64,000 nt of DNA from Lineus longissimus (lineage: Eukaryota; Nemertea; Pilidiophora; Heteronemertea; Lineidae). The stretch is taken from contig NC_088323.1 in the NCBI RefSeq assembly GCF_910592395.1, forward strand, positions 8,122,001 through 8,186,000, in the 5' to 3' direction. Position 1 is the first letter of the stretch, and each line of letters starts with the position of its first letter. Position numbers and translations under genes: made by a program. Under the pieces are notes generated by a model. That model was not told the origin of the DNA, ran no database searches, and saw only the letters and a list, made by a program, of their open reading frames with translations. Positions 1-10,994 of this stretch are shown here, in pieces.

Positions 1-1011
1 AGAATTTTGTCCACTCGAGATCCGATGTTTTGATTGGTTGATTTATGGTGCAACACATTTCCGATTTACTTCCGTCCTCCATAAATGACACTGCCACAAT
101 TCCTATTTATGCCGCGGCATTTTCACGAGATCCAAGGTTTTGATTGGTCGATTTATGGTGCACCACAATTCCGATTTATGCCGTGGCATAATTCTGAATT
201 CTGTCCACTCGCGCCAGCCACAGACGGATAGAATTTTGTTTATTCAGTGGTAGGCCTATGGCTGGAGTAGCTCAATAAATTTCCGTGGAAGAAAAAGAAA
301 CCAGACAAACCTGAGTGATGGTCCCTACACCACTGGGAGGCGTGTGGGGCCCATAAATAGAAAATAGTCATGTAGGCTATAATACAGTTTATCATTTATT
401 CAAACAAATTACAACATTGATATGTGTACAAACAACTAATAAATAATAATACGATTTAACACAACAGTCTAGTTTATTATCATCCTTTTCACTTTTCAAG
501 TGAGGTGAGAGGGCCTTTAAAAAAATATTTTTGGTCAATTAAGAACAATATGCAACATATGCTAACCGCTAGCGTATTTGGCACCAAGTCAATATTAACA
601 CACGGTCAGCATGCTGTCTCTAGACTTTATGTCGGGGTGTTTTCCTTCATTCAAAAAATAAAGTGCACATCAAAATCAACCAAAACGGACAGTTTCCGCA
701 GAAGGGGAATTTCACCAGGAATAAAATTTATGAATAATGAAACAATTCTGATTTGCAACAGCTGCAAAATTAGTAATTGCATATGGAAATTACAAAAAAG
801 ATTAAAATTGAATGCAGGCATAAAAGAAATGCAGGCGGGGATGACTAAATAACGTTTTTTAAATGGGGCCTACATGCGATACATGTACATAAAATATCTT
901 GATAGAGGGGTTACATGATTCTCAATGTAAAGTGTCTTTCGACCATGTTTTGGACGCAAGGTTCTTGATTTAAAAACACGCCCACTTCTCGACACTCGGC
1001 ATAAAATCTAA
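1..1011. other. Gene-free, imperfect tandem duplication at left end
   Basis: Words around GAGATCCGATGTTTTGATTG at about 20 recur near 125, and AGAATTTTGTCCACTCG at the first base recurs near 193 and 230, showing an imperfect duplication of about 110 bp over 1-245. The rest shows no gene; the open frame at 505-852 has no recognisable protein features. Confidence 0.45.
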
Positions 1012-2287
1012 TGAAATGGTCCAGGGACCATGTCCCCCCCCTCGGGTAATGTTAATGCATGTCATTTGCAGTGGATGGGGAGAACAGTTTTGGTCATTGA
1101 TATCAATTTTGCGATCTTGGAGAAAGAGGTGTGGTAGTGCGCAACTTGTATGGAGAATTTAAAGATTTCATTGAATTTTTAAGAGGGCCACCTGGCGGCC
1201 ATGTTGTTAACGAGATTCAGGGTTATTGTAGAGTGTACAATAACATGTTACATTGAAATTGGTTGACATCTGTTCAACAGTTTAGGAGTAACCCGACTTC
1301 GTTGAAATTTCAAGATGGCGGCCATATGTGTCATCGGATTTGACTGAAAAATTTGGATATTGTTAAGAATACATAGATACATAATCACATGAAATTTGGT
1401 TGCAATCCGATCATTAGTTTTAGAGTAATATGACTTTGTTTAAGTTTAAAGATGGCGACCTGGCGCCATATTTGTCATCGGATTAGACTGAAAATTAGGG
1501 ACATTGTCAAGAGCGCAAAGATACATAATCACATGAAATTTGCTTGCAATCAGACCATTAGTTTCGGAGTAATAGGACTTTGTTCAATTTTCAAGATGGC
1601 TGCCTTGCAGCAATATTGGTTGACAGATTTGACTGAAAATTAAGGATATTGTAAAGAGTGCAAAGATACCTAACCTCATGAAATTTGGTGGCAATCCGAT
1701 CATTCGTTTCGGAGTAATAGGACTTTGTTTAATTTTAAAGATGGCCGTCTGGGAGCCATATTAGTTGATGGATTTGAAATCAGGGATGTTGTAGAAAGTT
1801 CATAGATATACAATCACCTGAAATTTTGTAGCAATCCAATTATTAGTTTCAGAGTAATAGGACATCGTTTAATTTTCAAGATGGCCGCTAGACATTTCCT
1901 CAAGTTTAGAACCTTCTCGCTCAAATAGAAACGAAACGTGCCACCTCTCGGTGATTCCGCGAACTTTGACCTCTGTGACCTTGAAAAGTAGGTCAAATCA
2001 AAAACTGGTATGACATGTGATGTTTATTTGCTCGGAGTATCTACCAAAGAAATTTCATGAAAATCCCACCAAAATCACGGGTCCTATTGCATGTTTAATG
2101 TTTTTGCATTAAGCCCCCTGGTGGCCAAACCAAAGAATAATTTTGGAATTAAATTTGGTGTGAATTGCCCAAGGGCCCAAGGGTACATGTGTACCTCAAA
2201 CGGTTATGAAATGTGCCACGCTAACATAGGGCACCGGTGGCGGCCACGTAATTGCATACATGTAGGCTCACCGGGTGAGCAAAAAAT
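1012..2287 (-). mobile_element. HINE-like element, copy 1
   Basis: Left end carries the hairpin AATGGTCCAGGGACCATG and the right end GGCTCACCGGGTGAGC, the two terminal motifs of the family. Inside are about five units of roughly 140 bp (1180-1890), each with a GATGGCNGCC word and an AATCCGATCATTAG-like word, then one standard core unit with TTTGACCTCTGTGACC at 1965. Element 3' end is at the left, so I assign minus strand. The (GAC)n tract is absent. Confidence 0.7.
1180..1890. repeat. Tandem array, about 140-bp unit, five copies
   Basis: GATGGC(G/C/T)... starts recur near 1314, 1452, 1596, 1741 and 1881, with shared text about ACATAATCACATGAAATTTG. The same module appears reversed at about 60740-60960 in another copy of the family. 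Confidence 0.75.
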
Positions 2288-2565
2288 GAAAACTGTTTTT
2301 CGTTTGTTCTAACATTTGAAATATTTTCCCTCTAGCCAAACCAGGTCATAATTAATTGACAGCTTTTTATGAAAATCTGGTTTTATAGATTTATTATGGG
2401 GAAAACTAGCTTCAAAAACAACTTGAAGATGGAGATCCTTTCTTCTTGTATATTCCAAATTCTTCAAAATACGGCATTTATATAATGGATAGTTACAGTC
2501 ACAGATTGGCAAGTCCAAATCTGGTGTTCACAGGCTGGAGTCCAAGACCTGAATACCATATACAA

Positions 2566-3381
2566 TGGGTGATTTCAAAGATGGTTTTGGTTTTAGTGTT
2601 GGGTGTTAGTGCCCCTAAAAACTATGTCTGGATACGACCAATTCAAGGTTTTAGTTTAACACCAACACCTGGTTTTATCTAAACACCTAAAACCTGGGCT
2701 GAAACTAAGAAGAGGTTTTTTTTCCCCAGGTAAAACTAACACCAAGATGGACAGAGATAAAACCTTGGAAAAACCAAACATGCACGTTGTTACTGTAGTT
2801 TCACTATTGTAACCGCTTCCGATCTATATAAATTTGGTCGTCTTCTTTCACATCATTATTCCCATCAGCGTTCAAAATACCAGCAACTACTTCTTGAAAT
2901 GGTACGAACAACATGATTTTTTTTTTCTTAACACCAACACCAACTTTGAAATCCACTCGGTGTTAATGCCTAAGGTGTTAGTTTTATTGGTAATACAAAA
3001 TGCACTACAAATCTTCCAAAAATAACACCGAGCTGGGATTAAGATCAGACCTTGGTGTTCCAACTGGTTTCAGTGTGAAAATAAAACCTTATTTGAAATA
3101 GGATAATGCTAAAACTGAGTGTCAAAACTAACACCAGAACTGATTTCATTTCTGGTGTTGTGGAGAGTTTTAGCTTTAGTCCCGGTGTTAGTTTTTGACA
3201 CTAAAACCATCCCTTAGTTTTAAGCTAAAACCGGACATAATGCTAAAATCAACTAACACCGACTTTGAAATAGGATGAAACTAAAACCCACTTCATTTCA
3301 ATGCTGGTTTAATCAAGGGTTTTAGTGTTCCACTTAGTTTTAAAACTAAATCTAAAAAACTGACTTTGAAATCACCCAATG
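2566..3381. mobile_element. Foldback element with TGGGTGATTTCAAAG ends
   Basis: Perfect 15-bp terminal inverted repeats, TGGGTGATTTCAAAG on the left and its complement near 3363-3379. The interior is a degenerate palindrome in which GGTGTTAGTTTTA-like and AAAACTAACACC-like words alternate. No coding capacity. This is a MITE or foldback element of about 815 bp. Confidence 0.7.
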
Positions 3382-3960
3382 TCTAACTTCACCGAGACAA
3401 CTTCTGGCTTTACAACACAGATTTATAACCATGACAAATACAATGAGCAAACCAGGACAAAGTGGAACTTGTTCCTGTAGATAAAATAGCTTAATCTGTC
3501 AAGACATATTAATAATAATGCTAATTCATTGTCCGGATTAGGCTTAGTAAATACAATATCTGTCCTAATCTAAATTAGGTCTAAACTAATTATATATGTC
3601 AGACATATTGGAGACTGAGATCACACATTCTACATGGTTTTTCAAGTTATCAAATATTACGAATGTTCCACCATAAAAGATTTCAATTTCCAATTTTCAT
3701 GATCGCTCATTTACATCTTAATTTAAACTAATACATAACAAAAAAAGTTATATATTCTGGTACCACGGAAATTTGTCATATAACCAGATTCGACTGTACT
3801 AAGAAGCTTGGAGGAGAACCTAACAAATGACGTCATCTACGTTTTCAAAAAATCTAACATTGACATGTTACAAATTGTATGTATAAAATACTATCGCCTT
3901 TTCACAGAAAATATTCTCCAATACAATGTATCATACTGAACTGCCTTGAAGCAATGTATG
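3382..3960. other. Gene-free AT-rich stretch
   Basis: I see no gene, conserved motif or clear repeat here. Confidence 0.4.
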
Positions 3961-4004
3961 CAAGCATCGGTAGGCCTACAATCATGATTTTCCTTAAAGG
4001 AGTA

Positions 4005-4350
4005 TGCCGTTTGTAATTACTTGTGGTCCAGTAAAATAGAAATCCACTAATACACAATGCCGTAGTGCAGTTATTATGACTACATATTTGTTTAAACTTG
4101 GTATGAATAGTACAGTAGAACCTCTCTATTAAGGACACCCTCGGGACTGGCAAATGCTGTCCTTAATAGAGAGGTGTCCTGATTAGAGAGGTCTAATTGA
4201 ATGGAAAGTACCAATTTGGGACCAAACCTAGTGTCCTTAATAGAGAGGTTGTCCTTAATACAGAGGTATCCGCTAAGAGAGGTTCCACTGTATTTGTATA
4301 TCTGTCTTCACAATGACAATGTTGAAATTTATACTTAGTACGTAAGGCGT
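4005..4350. mobile_element. GCCGTTCGT-type MITE interrupted by a TA element
   Basis: The left half (GCCGTTTGTAATTACTTG..., 4008-4112) and right half (4292-4350) together match uninterrupted relatives at 41650 and 54538. The split is at a TA and is filled by the 4113-4291 element. Confidence 0.7.
4111..4291. mobile_element. TA-flanked TIR element, about 180 bp
   Basis: Starts TACAGTAGAACCTCTC and ends GAGAGGTTCCACTGTA, with internal repeats of TCCTTAATAGAGAGGT. TA target duplication suggests a Tc1/mariner-type non-autonomous element. Nested in another MITE. Confidence 0.8.
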
Positions 4351-4351
4351 A

Positions 4352-5119
4352 GCCCTTTAAGAATCATACATGCAAGCATTGTCGGTCGACAAATGGGTCC
4401 TAGGTTCACCACCCTGGAACAGAGCCAGAAGCACTTTTCTACCAAATTGTAACTGAATGTTCTGGTGATCTGGCACTGTTCGTTGATGATTTCACAGAGT
4501 GACCAGTCTGCAATTTTTCTGAAATTGAGATAACAGCGCCATCTGAGTTGTACTAGCCATGTCTACTTACACACCAGTTATCATGGTGATTTTCAAAGCC
4601 AATGTCAATTCTATAACTCTTTACCCTCTATTTATGCATTTCGTGTCATTATACTCTTTCATATGTATAAATGCACAGAGTCATTCAAACCACATCTGCA
4701 GATTCTTCGAGTGGAGTTTTCTCAAATGAAAAATTTGCCGATTGATCACTTCATGAAATCAGCGACATATTTGTGTCCCCATTTGAAGTACATGTCCTAT
4801 CCAAATGTCTGGACATAGGCCTTGACCAGTCCATGTCAGATTGATAGTGTTCCATCATGTGTACATACATGTACATGAACATGTGCCTTAACTGTGCCCT
4901 CATAGTCATCATGATTGTGGGAGAAAAACACAGCAACATTGCAATATAATATCAATGCGTACAGATGCCCACTCCTGCGGCATTGTGGATGGTCTGGATA
5001 CAAGTACATTTGTATCAAATTATTTAAAGAGTAAGTAGAAAGCATTTAAAATTGTTTGAAATACAGTTAACCCAGGAGACATTAACACTTAACACGATAT
5101 CACAACTGACCAAATTTCT
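4352..5119. other. Gene-free stretch
   Basis: No gene is supported; short open frames overlap on the minus strand without protein features. Confidence 0.4.
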
Positions 5120-5506
5120 GTGCCGAAATATTGCCACATGGCCTATATCAGAGATTTAAATCGGCCGTTCAAGGGGCAAATATCTTGGCGCCAAAAACAG
5201 ACATCGGCCATGTTTTGGAAAATGATGTCATACCATGTAAAATCCAAGAAGGACGTCCTCGTGTTGCCAACGGGTCGGGTACTTGCGAATTTTACGCAAC
5301 TCAGCGCAAAAGACGTAACATACAAGTTTGTGACGTCATACGAGGTAAATAGCGGCCTCCATGGACCAGTGCGATTTTTCGACGGGAATGGCCAGCCAAA
5401 CGTCAATGGACCCATAGAAGTCATATACGACCTGATATCCGCACAGAAGTTTCTGGGTGGTTTTAAATGTTCGCTGTGACGACAGAAATGAAAAGCAGTG
5501 TGGCTC
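5120..5506 (+). repeat. Dispersed repeat with protein-like frame, copy 1
   Basis: An inverted copy lies at about 46245-46560. Both have the reading frame word GLHGPV followed by FF, and both finish near GAAAAGCAGTGTGGCTC. The 119-codon frame 5120-5479 ends FLGGFKCSL. Product unknown; it may be a non-coding repeat that happens to stay open. Confidence 0.55.
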
Positions 5507-6021
5507 TATCTACTTACTCTTTAAGTACCATTTTGTTGCTCAGACTGCCCGCCATCGACTGAAATCAAAGCATAACATTATGCGGTACCATTCAGTCCAG
5601 AGACATTGAAAATGCCCTCAAAAGCAATAGACTATATACAGCTGTTTCATTGCATGCAAGAACTCAGTAAGCACATTGCCCAGTGCATTAGACCATCAGA
5701 TGATCACAACATTCATTGGCACCAATCTTTTTACATGCAAAATGGATCCATTTTTCTTGAAATAAGCAAATTGTAGGATACCAGATTCTTGCACACACAC
5801 ACCAATTTCAAATTGAGAGTGATCAATTTCACCCTCTCGTCCAAACCTGTAAACATGCAAACGCAAAATGCATCCAAAATTTACAACAAACTATTCCATT
5901 GCAATATTAAGGAATTCCTACGGCTTAGTATATATCCATCGTTATCAATACCAACAAGACTACTAAGTACTAACAGAAATCGACAAGCGTGGTTGCCTTA
6001 CCCCTTATTGGTACCAAGTAC

Positions 6022-6600
6022 TATCCTGAAGTCCGGACTGTCCTGGGGTCAGGACTATCCTGGAATCAGGTTTATCCCAGAGTCAGGACTATCCTGAAAT
6101 CGGGATTATCCCAGAGTCAGGACTATCCTGGAATCAGGACTATCCCAGAGTCAGGACTATCCTGAAATCGGGATTATCCCAGAGTCAGGACTATCCTGGA
6201 ATCAGGACTATCCCAGAGTCAGGACTATCCCCTGGAGTCAGGACTATCCTGGAGCAAGGACTATCCTGAAGTCAGGACTATCCAACACTTCTCTACTTGA
6301 CTAAGGACTAAGTACATTTACATCACATAGTCAGGACTATCCTGGAGTCAGGACTATCCAATGGCAACGCTTCTCTACTTGACTAACTACTAAGTACATT
6401 TACATCCTAAAGTCAGGACTATCCTAGAGTCAGGCCTGTCTTTGATTTTAGTTAGGACTATACTGGAGTCCGACGGTGAGGTATCCATCCATCATAAACA
6501 TCCACCAGACTAAGTACTAGGTATCCTGAAGTCAGGATTATCTATCCACTGGACAATCCTAGTCCTACATTTGTACTGTAGAGTTAGACTATCAGGTATT
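6022..6600. repeat. 17-bp minisatellite (GTCAGGACTATCCTGGA) with decayed flank
   Basis: About fifteen variants of AGTCAGGACTATCC(T/C)... run from 6022 to 6290. After that the unit is interspersed with a duplicated TTCTCTACTTGACTAA-GACTAAGTACATTTACAT block. It lies immediately downstream of the ARL6IP6 stop and overlaps its likely 3' UTR. Confidence 0.8.
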
Positions 6601-9600
6601 TATCGCTCGTCCACCAGACTGTTGCAAGAAACATTGCAAATCCATTTAGGACGGACATGATGTAACCAAAGTGATACGAGTGGCTGGACGTCGACCTGCA
6701 AGCAAATCAGATCAATGATTAGAAGGGCCTCAAGAACCGAGACAATAGGTACGGTAAACCATGCACTCATCCGACTTGACAGAACCGGCAGTTATTGTCT
6801 GTTACAAATCTGTTATACATGCATCATCAAACGCTGACAACTCCTCGAGACCTGGAAGACCAGTCGGTTGATACATCCTGATGGCCTGGTGGTCAAGCCC
6901 CCCCCGTGAACAGAAGGTTGATGGTGCAACCCCTGTTGGTAGCTCTTTTCGATGAGACCAGTTGAGTTGGTTAGCCGTCAGCTAGCTACTTAAGGGTAGA
7001 AACTGCCTTCTCACCAGGGACCTTGAAGTAAAAGAGTCTCACAAGCCAAATCTAACTGGCCCTTTCATGATGGGTGACATCATGATATCAATGAACAAAC
7101 TATTTCATACAGTGAGTATCTGGCTCATCAGAGTCTGAAGTCTGCAGGGTTTATCCAAAGTATTCATTTCTCGTGGCATCCAACAAAATCTACTGGACAC
7201 AAAGTTATTTCTACCGCTAGTCTTCCCCGAATTACCTCCTTGAACCCCCCCCCCCCCCCCCCCATAATACAAATCTGCAAAATAAATTTCCTCACACAGA
7301 CTTGGAATGATATTGCTAAACTTACTTGATTGGTCTTGGCGATAGTGGAGATGGTGGAACAATGCCAGGCTCCAAGCTGTCAAAATACGTCACCATCCAA
7401 GCGAAGCAACCACAGCAGCTGCCAACCAGGGCGGCAGATAATAGACAGCCAATAAATCCTGCAAACAGATGAACGAGATAAAAGTGATGCCTTTTATGCA
7501 GTTTCTTTTTGGTCATGTGGGTATCCAACAGGCCTCTTCAGTGCCATTTATTGACTGCAGAGTCACGCCTTTTAACGACGTTTGGGAGGTTTTCTCGCCT
7601 GCCGCAGTTAGGACACAATTTGACAATAGCGTTTTTTCAGTTTGGCCCCGACTACCGAATTCCGAAAGTAAAGCTGGATAGAATTTAGAAAATTGTGCAC
7701 AGGAAGGGTTAAACCTGGGGCCTCAACTACAAAAGCAGACTATGCACAGAGCACTAGTCATTCACTCCTTCAGCTACAGGTAGAGAGGATCTCCTAGTGC
7801 ATTAGGTAATGAATTATTCCACTTTGCATTAATAGAAGGCTACTGGATGAGTGATCAATGTACATGTCCAAGTTAAAAAATACTTGAGTCAATGTACTCA
7901 CCAAGTAACAAAATGCCCTTTTTCTCCTTAAAGTAAACAGTATAGTCATCTTCGAACTGGTCAATCCTGACAGAAAATAAGTGGGGGAAGACTGAAAAGA
8001 AAAGTGCTATCATCATTATCGTTGTCATTAGGCACTGGCCATGTATTTACTTCACCTTTAGTATCATGAAATAATGAAATGGTCCAGGGACCATGTGCTC
8101 ACCTGTGTCGAAGGGGAGGCTATGGAGTCAGTGATTCTGACATTGGTAAAGCTGTATATATCATTTTATGGTCAGACCAGCAATTGTCAATGATCCCTGT
8201 ATGGTGCACATGATGTGCATTTGTAAATACAAGGTCTAATTTGGTGTGGTAATCAGTTGTTGACCTTTGGCCCCCTATTGGCCAAACCGTAAATCGTATG
8301 ACGCCACGATTCAGTCTCTGAGTAAAGGTCACCCAAGGGTATATATGTACCAAGTTTGAGTTCAATAGCCTCAGCGGTTACAAAACGTGCCACCATTGAC
8401 TAACAGCGGTGCCGTCGGCGAACTTTGACCTATCTTACCTTGAAAATTAGGTCAAATCAAAAACCCGGAGGATATGTGATGTCCCATTAGTAGAAGTACC
8501 TACCATATTTTTTTCAAATTTTTCGGACCAGTAATAAGGGAGAAAACGCATTTCTTCATTTTTCACCTTTGGCCCCCTGGTGGCCAAACCGTGAAACATA
8601 TGAGACTGCGTTTTGGTCTCTGAGTAGTGGTCACCAAGGGGTACATCTGTACTAAGTTTCAGTTCAGTGGCTTTAGCGGTAACAAAACGTGCCACCCATG
8701 TCTAACGACGACGGACGACGACGGACGCTGCGTGATGGTAAAGGCTCACAGGTGAGCCAAAAAGTGTCATGGCTCTTGTCCGACAATGTAGTGTTAGTGT
8801 TGACAAATGAAAAGTGGTGGACCTGGTACATGTTACGGAAATCGATTGAAAATTGCTTTCAACTAATTAAAAGACAACTTCTCAGCAATTTCATATACAG
8901 GTACATGCCAATTGTGTGGTCTGAACAACCATCGGGGTCAGGTGAGTAACGTTGGACTTTGAATATTTGCCACAGGATTCCTTAGACCTCTACTTCGTGT
9001 ACTTACTCCATCATAAAGTTATTTGGACAACTAAATTTTCACAAATGACATATGTCACGTTGCAATGAAGTGGTGATAAAAGGACCTGTGCGGTCCAAGC
9101 ATCAGAATTGACAAGTAATCCTAAAGCTTTGTATTTTTGCCAGATGATTCCTTTGGTACTTCACGACGTTATTTCACATCAACTTCAGTGATGATGTGAC
9201 ATCGCGATGAAATAGTGTTCAGAGGACCTTTGACGTGCAGCTAGAAAAATGACAGAAAATGATCCTACAAATTACAATGACACCTACCATGATTATACAT
9301 GTAAATGGCAGAGCTCCCAGCACAAAGCGAGAGACCTGGGCTTACATACAGGGAAAAGTTCCACCTATCATAAAACCCCGTGTTTTTTCAAGACCCATGT
9401 CTTCGCCGTGTGTCAAAAAACCCGGGGCGCACTTACACCTATCAGTGGTGTTAGATAATGGTTAATAGCCCCGGCGACAGATGCGCTGTAGGTAAGGAGC
9501 TCTCCTGTGTTTCTTTCCCATTGGAGGGGAATTTCGCGCGTGCAATACCGAGGCAACTACACCGCGCCATCTGTCGCCGGGTCATAGAACTTTCAATTGC

Positions 9601-10727
9601 CGGGGCTATTCAGATTCCACCTATCAAAAAAACCTGTGTTGAACACGGGTCTAAATTAGCCCCCGATTAGCCCCATCGAGCTCGATGGGGCTAATAGACA
9701 CGGGGATTTGACACACGGGTCTATTTAGACACGGCAATTCATAGGTGTAAGCGCAAAAGACACGGGGATTTGATAGGTGGATATATATACATACATACAT
9801 ACTATAGATACAATAGGCCCTTTGCCAGATACCTGTACAACCTACGGTCGGACCACAAACCGTGAAGATCTAAATGTAAAGATGGTTTGTTGGTTCGACC
9901 TAGGCGGTACCACTACCAGCGTATCTGGAAAACGGCCTTTACAATTGATACAGAAGTCCCAACAATGTCAACTTACAAATAGTAAAATGCAGTAACGATA
10001 TGGTAAACAGGATGAATATGAGCGCAATCCAGCTTTTCATTGACATATAATCTTCATGTATAGTGTAATCAGCATTGTCGTACAAATCCCATTGTTCCAC
10101 GCCATCATCTGTGTCGATCATGGTTTCCCTTTCAAACATGTCATCATCCACTACACAGCGATCCGTCCTGGCAATGACAGTAACTTCAGCAGCTGTCAAT
10201 GTCTCACGTTGGTCAAACACAACGCCTGCTTTGTCTTTGTTCATGCTGGGCAGGTGCCGACCCGTGAGCATGACTGTGTTCACAGGTCCGACGTCTTGAT
10301 TTCTGGCACTTCCATTTCCATGACCAAGTTCAAGATTGATATTTTGGCTGCCTGCTTCGAGCCAAACTAATGACCCGTCAGTCCCTTGGGGTTCAGCCAG
10401 GGGGGTTTCAGTACGTAACCCCTCACCGTCAACAACAATACTACATGGTGAAAAAGACACAATTTTTTTCGACTGCAAGACTTGTGCCCGAGCCGGCCGA
10501 GTCCGACATTGTCGAGGGTCCTGGACGTTCACTTTGTTGTTCAAATGATGATGATCATCATCATGATCATGATGATGCAGAGGGGAAATTTGAGCCCGAT
10601 GTTGATTGCCTAAAGATTTAATGAGTTTTGAGCTATAATGTTGCTCTTCCAGTTTCCCTTCAAAAGCACGACTGGAGGGTGTATGGGTTAAAGCCGCAAT
10701 CCGCTTTGACCTTCGCCTGCTTTGCAT
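6584..10727 (-). CDS. ARL6IP6: ARL6IP6-like multi-pass membrane protein, 4 exons
   Basis: Exons (minus strand): 10727-9977, 7991-7902, 7458-7326, 6695-6584, joined by GT-AG introns with agreeing phases into 361 codons plus stop. The family (ADP-ribosylation factor-like 6 interacting protein 6) is a small membrane protein of the ER/nuclear envelope region; its biochemical role is poorly known. The identifying part is the C-terminal half: a WMVTYFDSLEPGIVPPSPLSP block (about residues 300-320), then SHSYHFGYIMSVLNGF and a final hydrophobic helix, matching the vertebrate TYFDSFEPG..PPTPLSP and HSFHMGYSMAILNG blocks as I recall them. Hydrophobic segments lie near residues 232-253, 275-302 and 333-350. 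The N-terminal 230 residues are polar and low-complexity, with a His/Asp cluster near residues 50-62; this makes the protein longer than the vertebrate one (about 226 aa). Exon 2 needs the acceptor after TTTTCAG at 7992-7993; the AG at 7967 would create a stop. It is divergent with CFAP210. Confidence 0.88.
7245..7263. repeat. Poly-C tract, 19 bases
   Basis: Nineteen consecutive C within ARL6IP6 intron 3; its exact length is prone to assembly error. Confidence 0.85.
8073..8758 (-). mobile_element. HINE-like element, copy 2, with endonuclease remnant
   Basis: Left hairpin ATGGTCCAGGGACCAT, right hairpin GGCTCACAGGTGAGCC. Core unit contains TTTGACCTATCTTACCTTG near 8423. Minus-strand frame near 8290-8120 encodes LDLVFTNAHHVHH...WSDHKMIYTALP, resembling the C-terminal end of an APE-like endonuclease. 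It lies in intron 1 of ARL6IP6. Confidence 0.75.
9359..9781 (+). mobile_element. TCCACCTATCA-ended TIR element, copy 1
   Basis: TTCCACCTATCA at the left and TGATAGGTGGA at the right form terminal inverted repeats. The terminus also recurs inside (CCACCTATCAAAAAAACC near 9620), and perfect palindrome TAGCCCCATCGAGCTCGATG... sits near 9669-9693. No convincing protein. An inverted copy is at 31344-31763. Located in intron 1 of ARL6IP6. Confidence 0.8.
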
Positions 10728-10994
10728 TTTCCAGTTTTATTCGTGATATTTCGGAGAATTCTTGACATTTTTCAAAACAATCGTTGGCGCCACCTATTGG
10801 GGACGGAACCGGAATGACGACATTGATGTTTTACGTTGGCTTGACAACATGAAGCCAGTACAGTAAATACACTACAGTACATACATGACATACTGTGTGT
10901 ATGTGTGTGTACACTGACAGATTTCGATGCTTTTAATTTTACTGGAGCACAGAGAGTGAACTATTTCTCATCAAACCTCCGAAATATAGAAAAA
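10728..10994. promoter_or_regulatory. Bidirectional promoter between ARL6IP6 and CFAP210
   Basis: The two start codons are 267 bp apart on opposite strands, so this interval must hold both 5' UTRs and the core promoters unless an upstream non-coding exon exists. An imperfect inverted repeat GTTGGC-TT-GACAAC at 10835-10848 resembles the RFX X-box (RYYNYY N1-3 RRNRAC), with one mismatch in the left half. RFX sites are typical of ciliary genes, which fits CFAP210. An inverted CCAAT (ATTGG) lies at about 10796-10800. There is no obvious TATA box. Assignment of function is inference. Confidence 0.6.

Noticed and set aside
505-852. 115-codon plus-strand frame
   Set aside because: No conserved motif, no splice context or promoter; composition like surrounding AT-rich DNA.
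10545-10585. (ATGATC)n-like stretch as a microsatellite
   Set aside because: It codes the His/Asp cluster of ARL6IP6 exon 1 in frame, so it is kept as coding.
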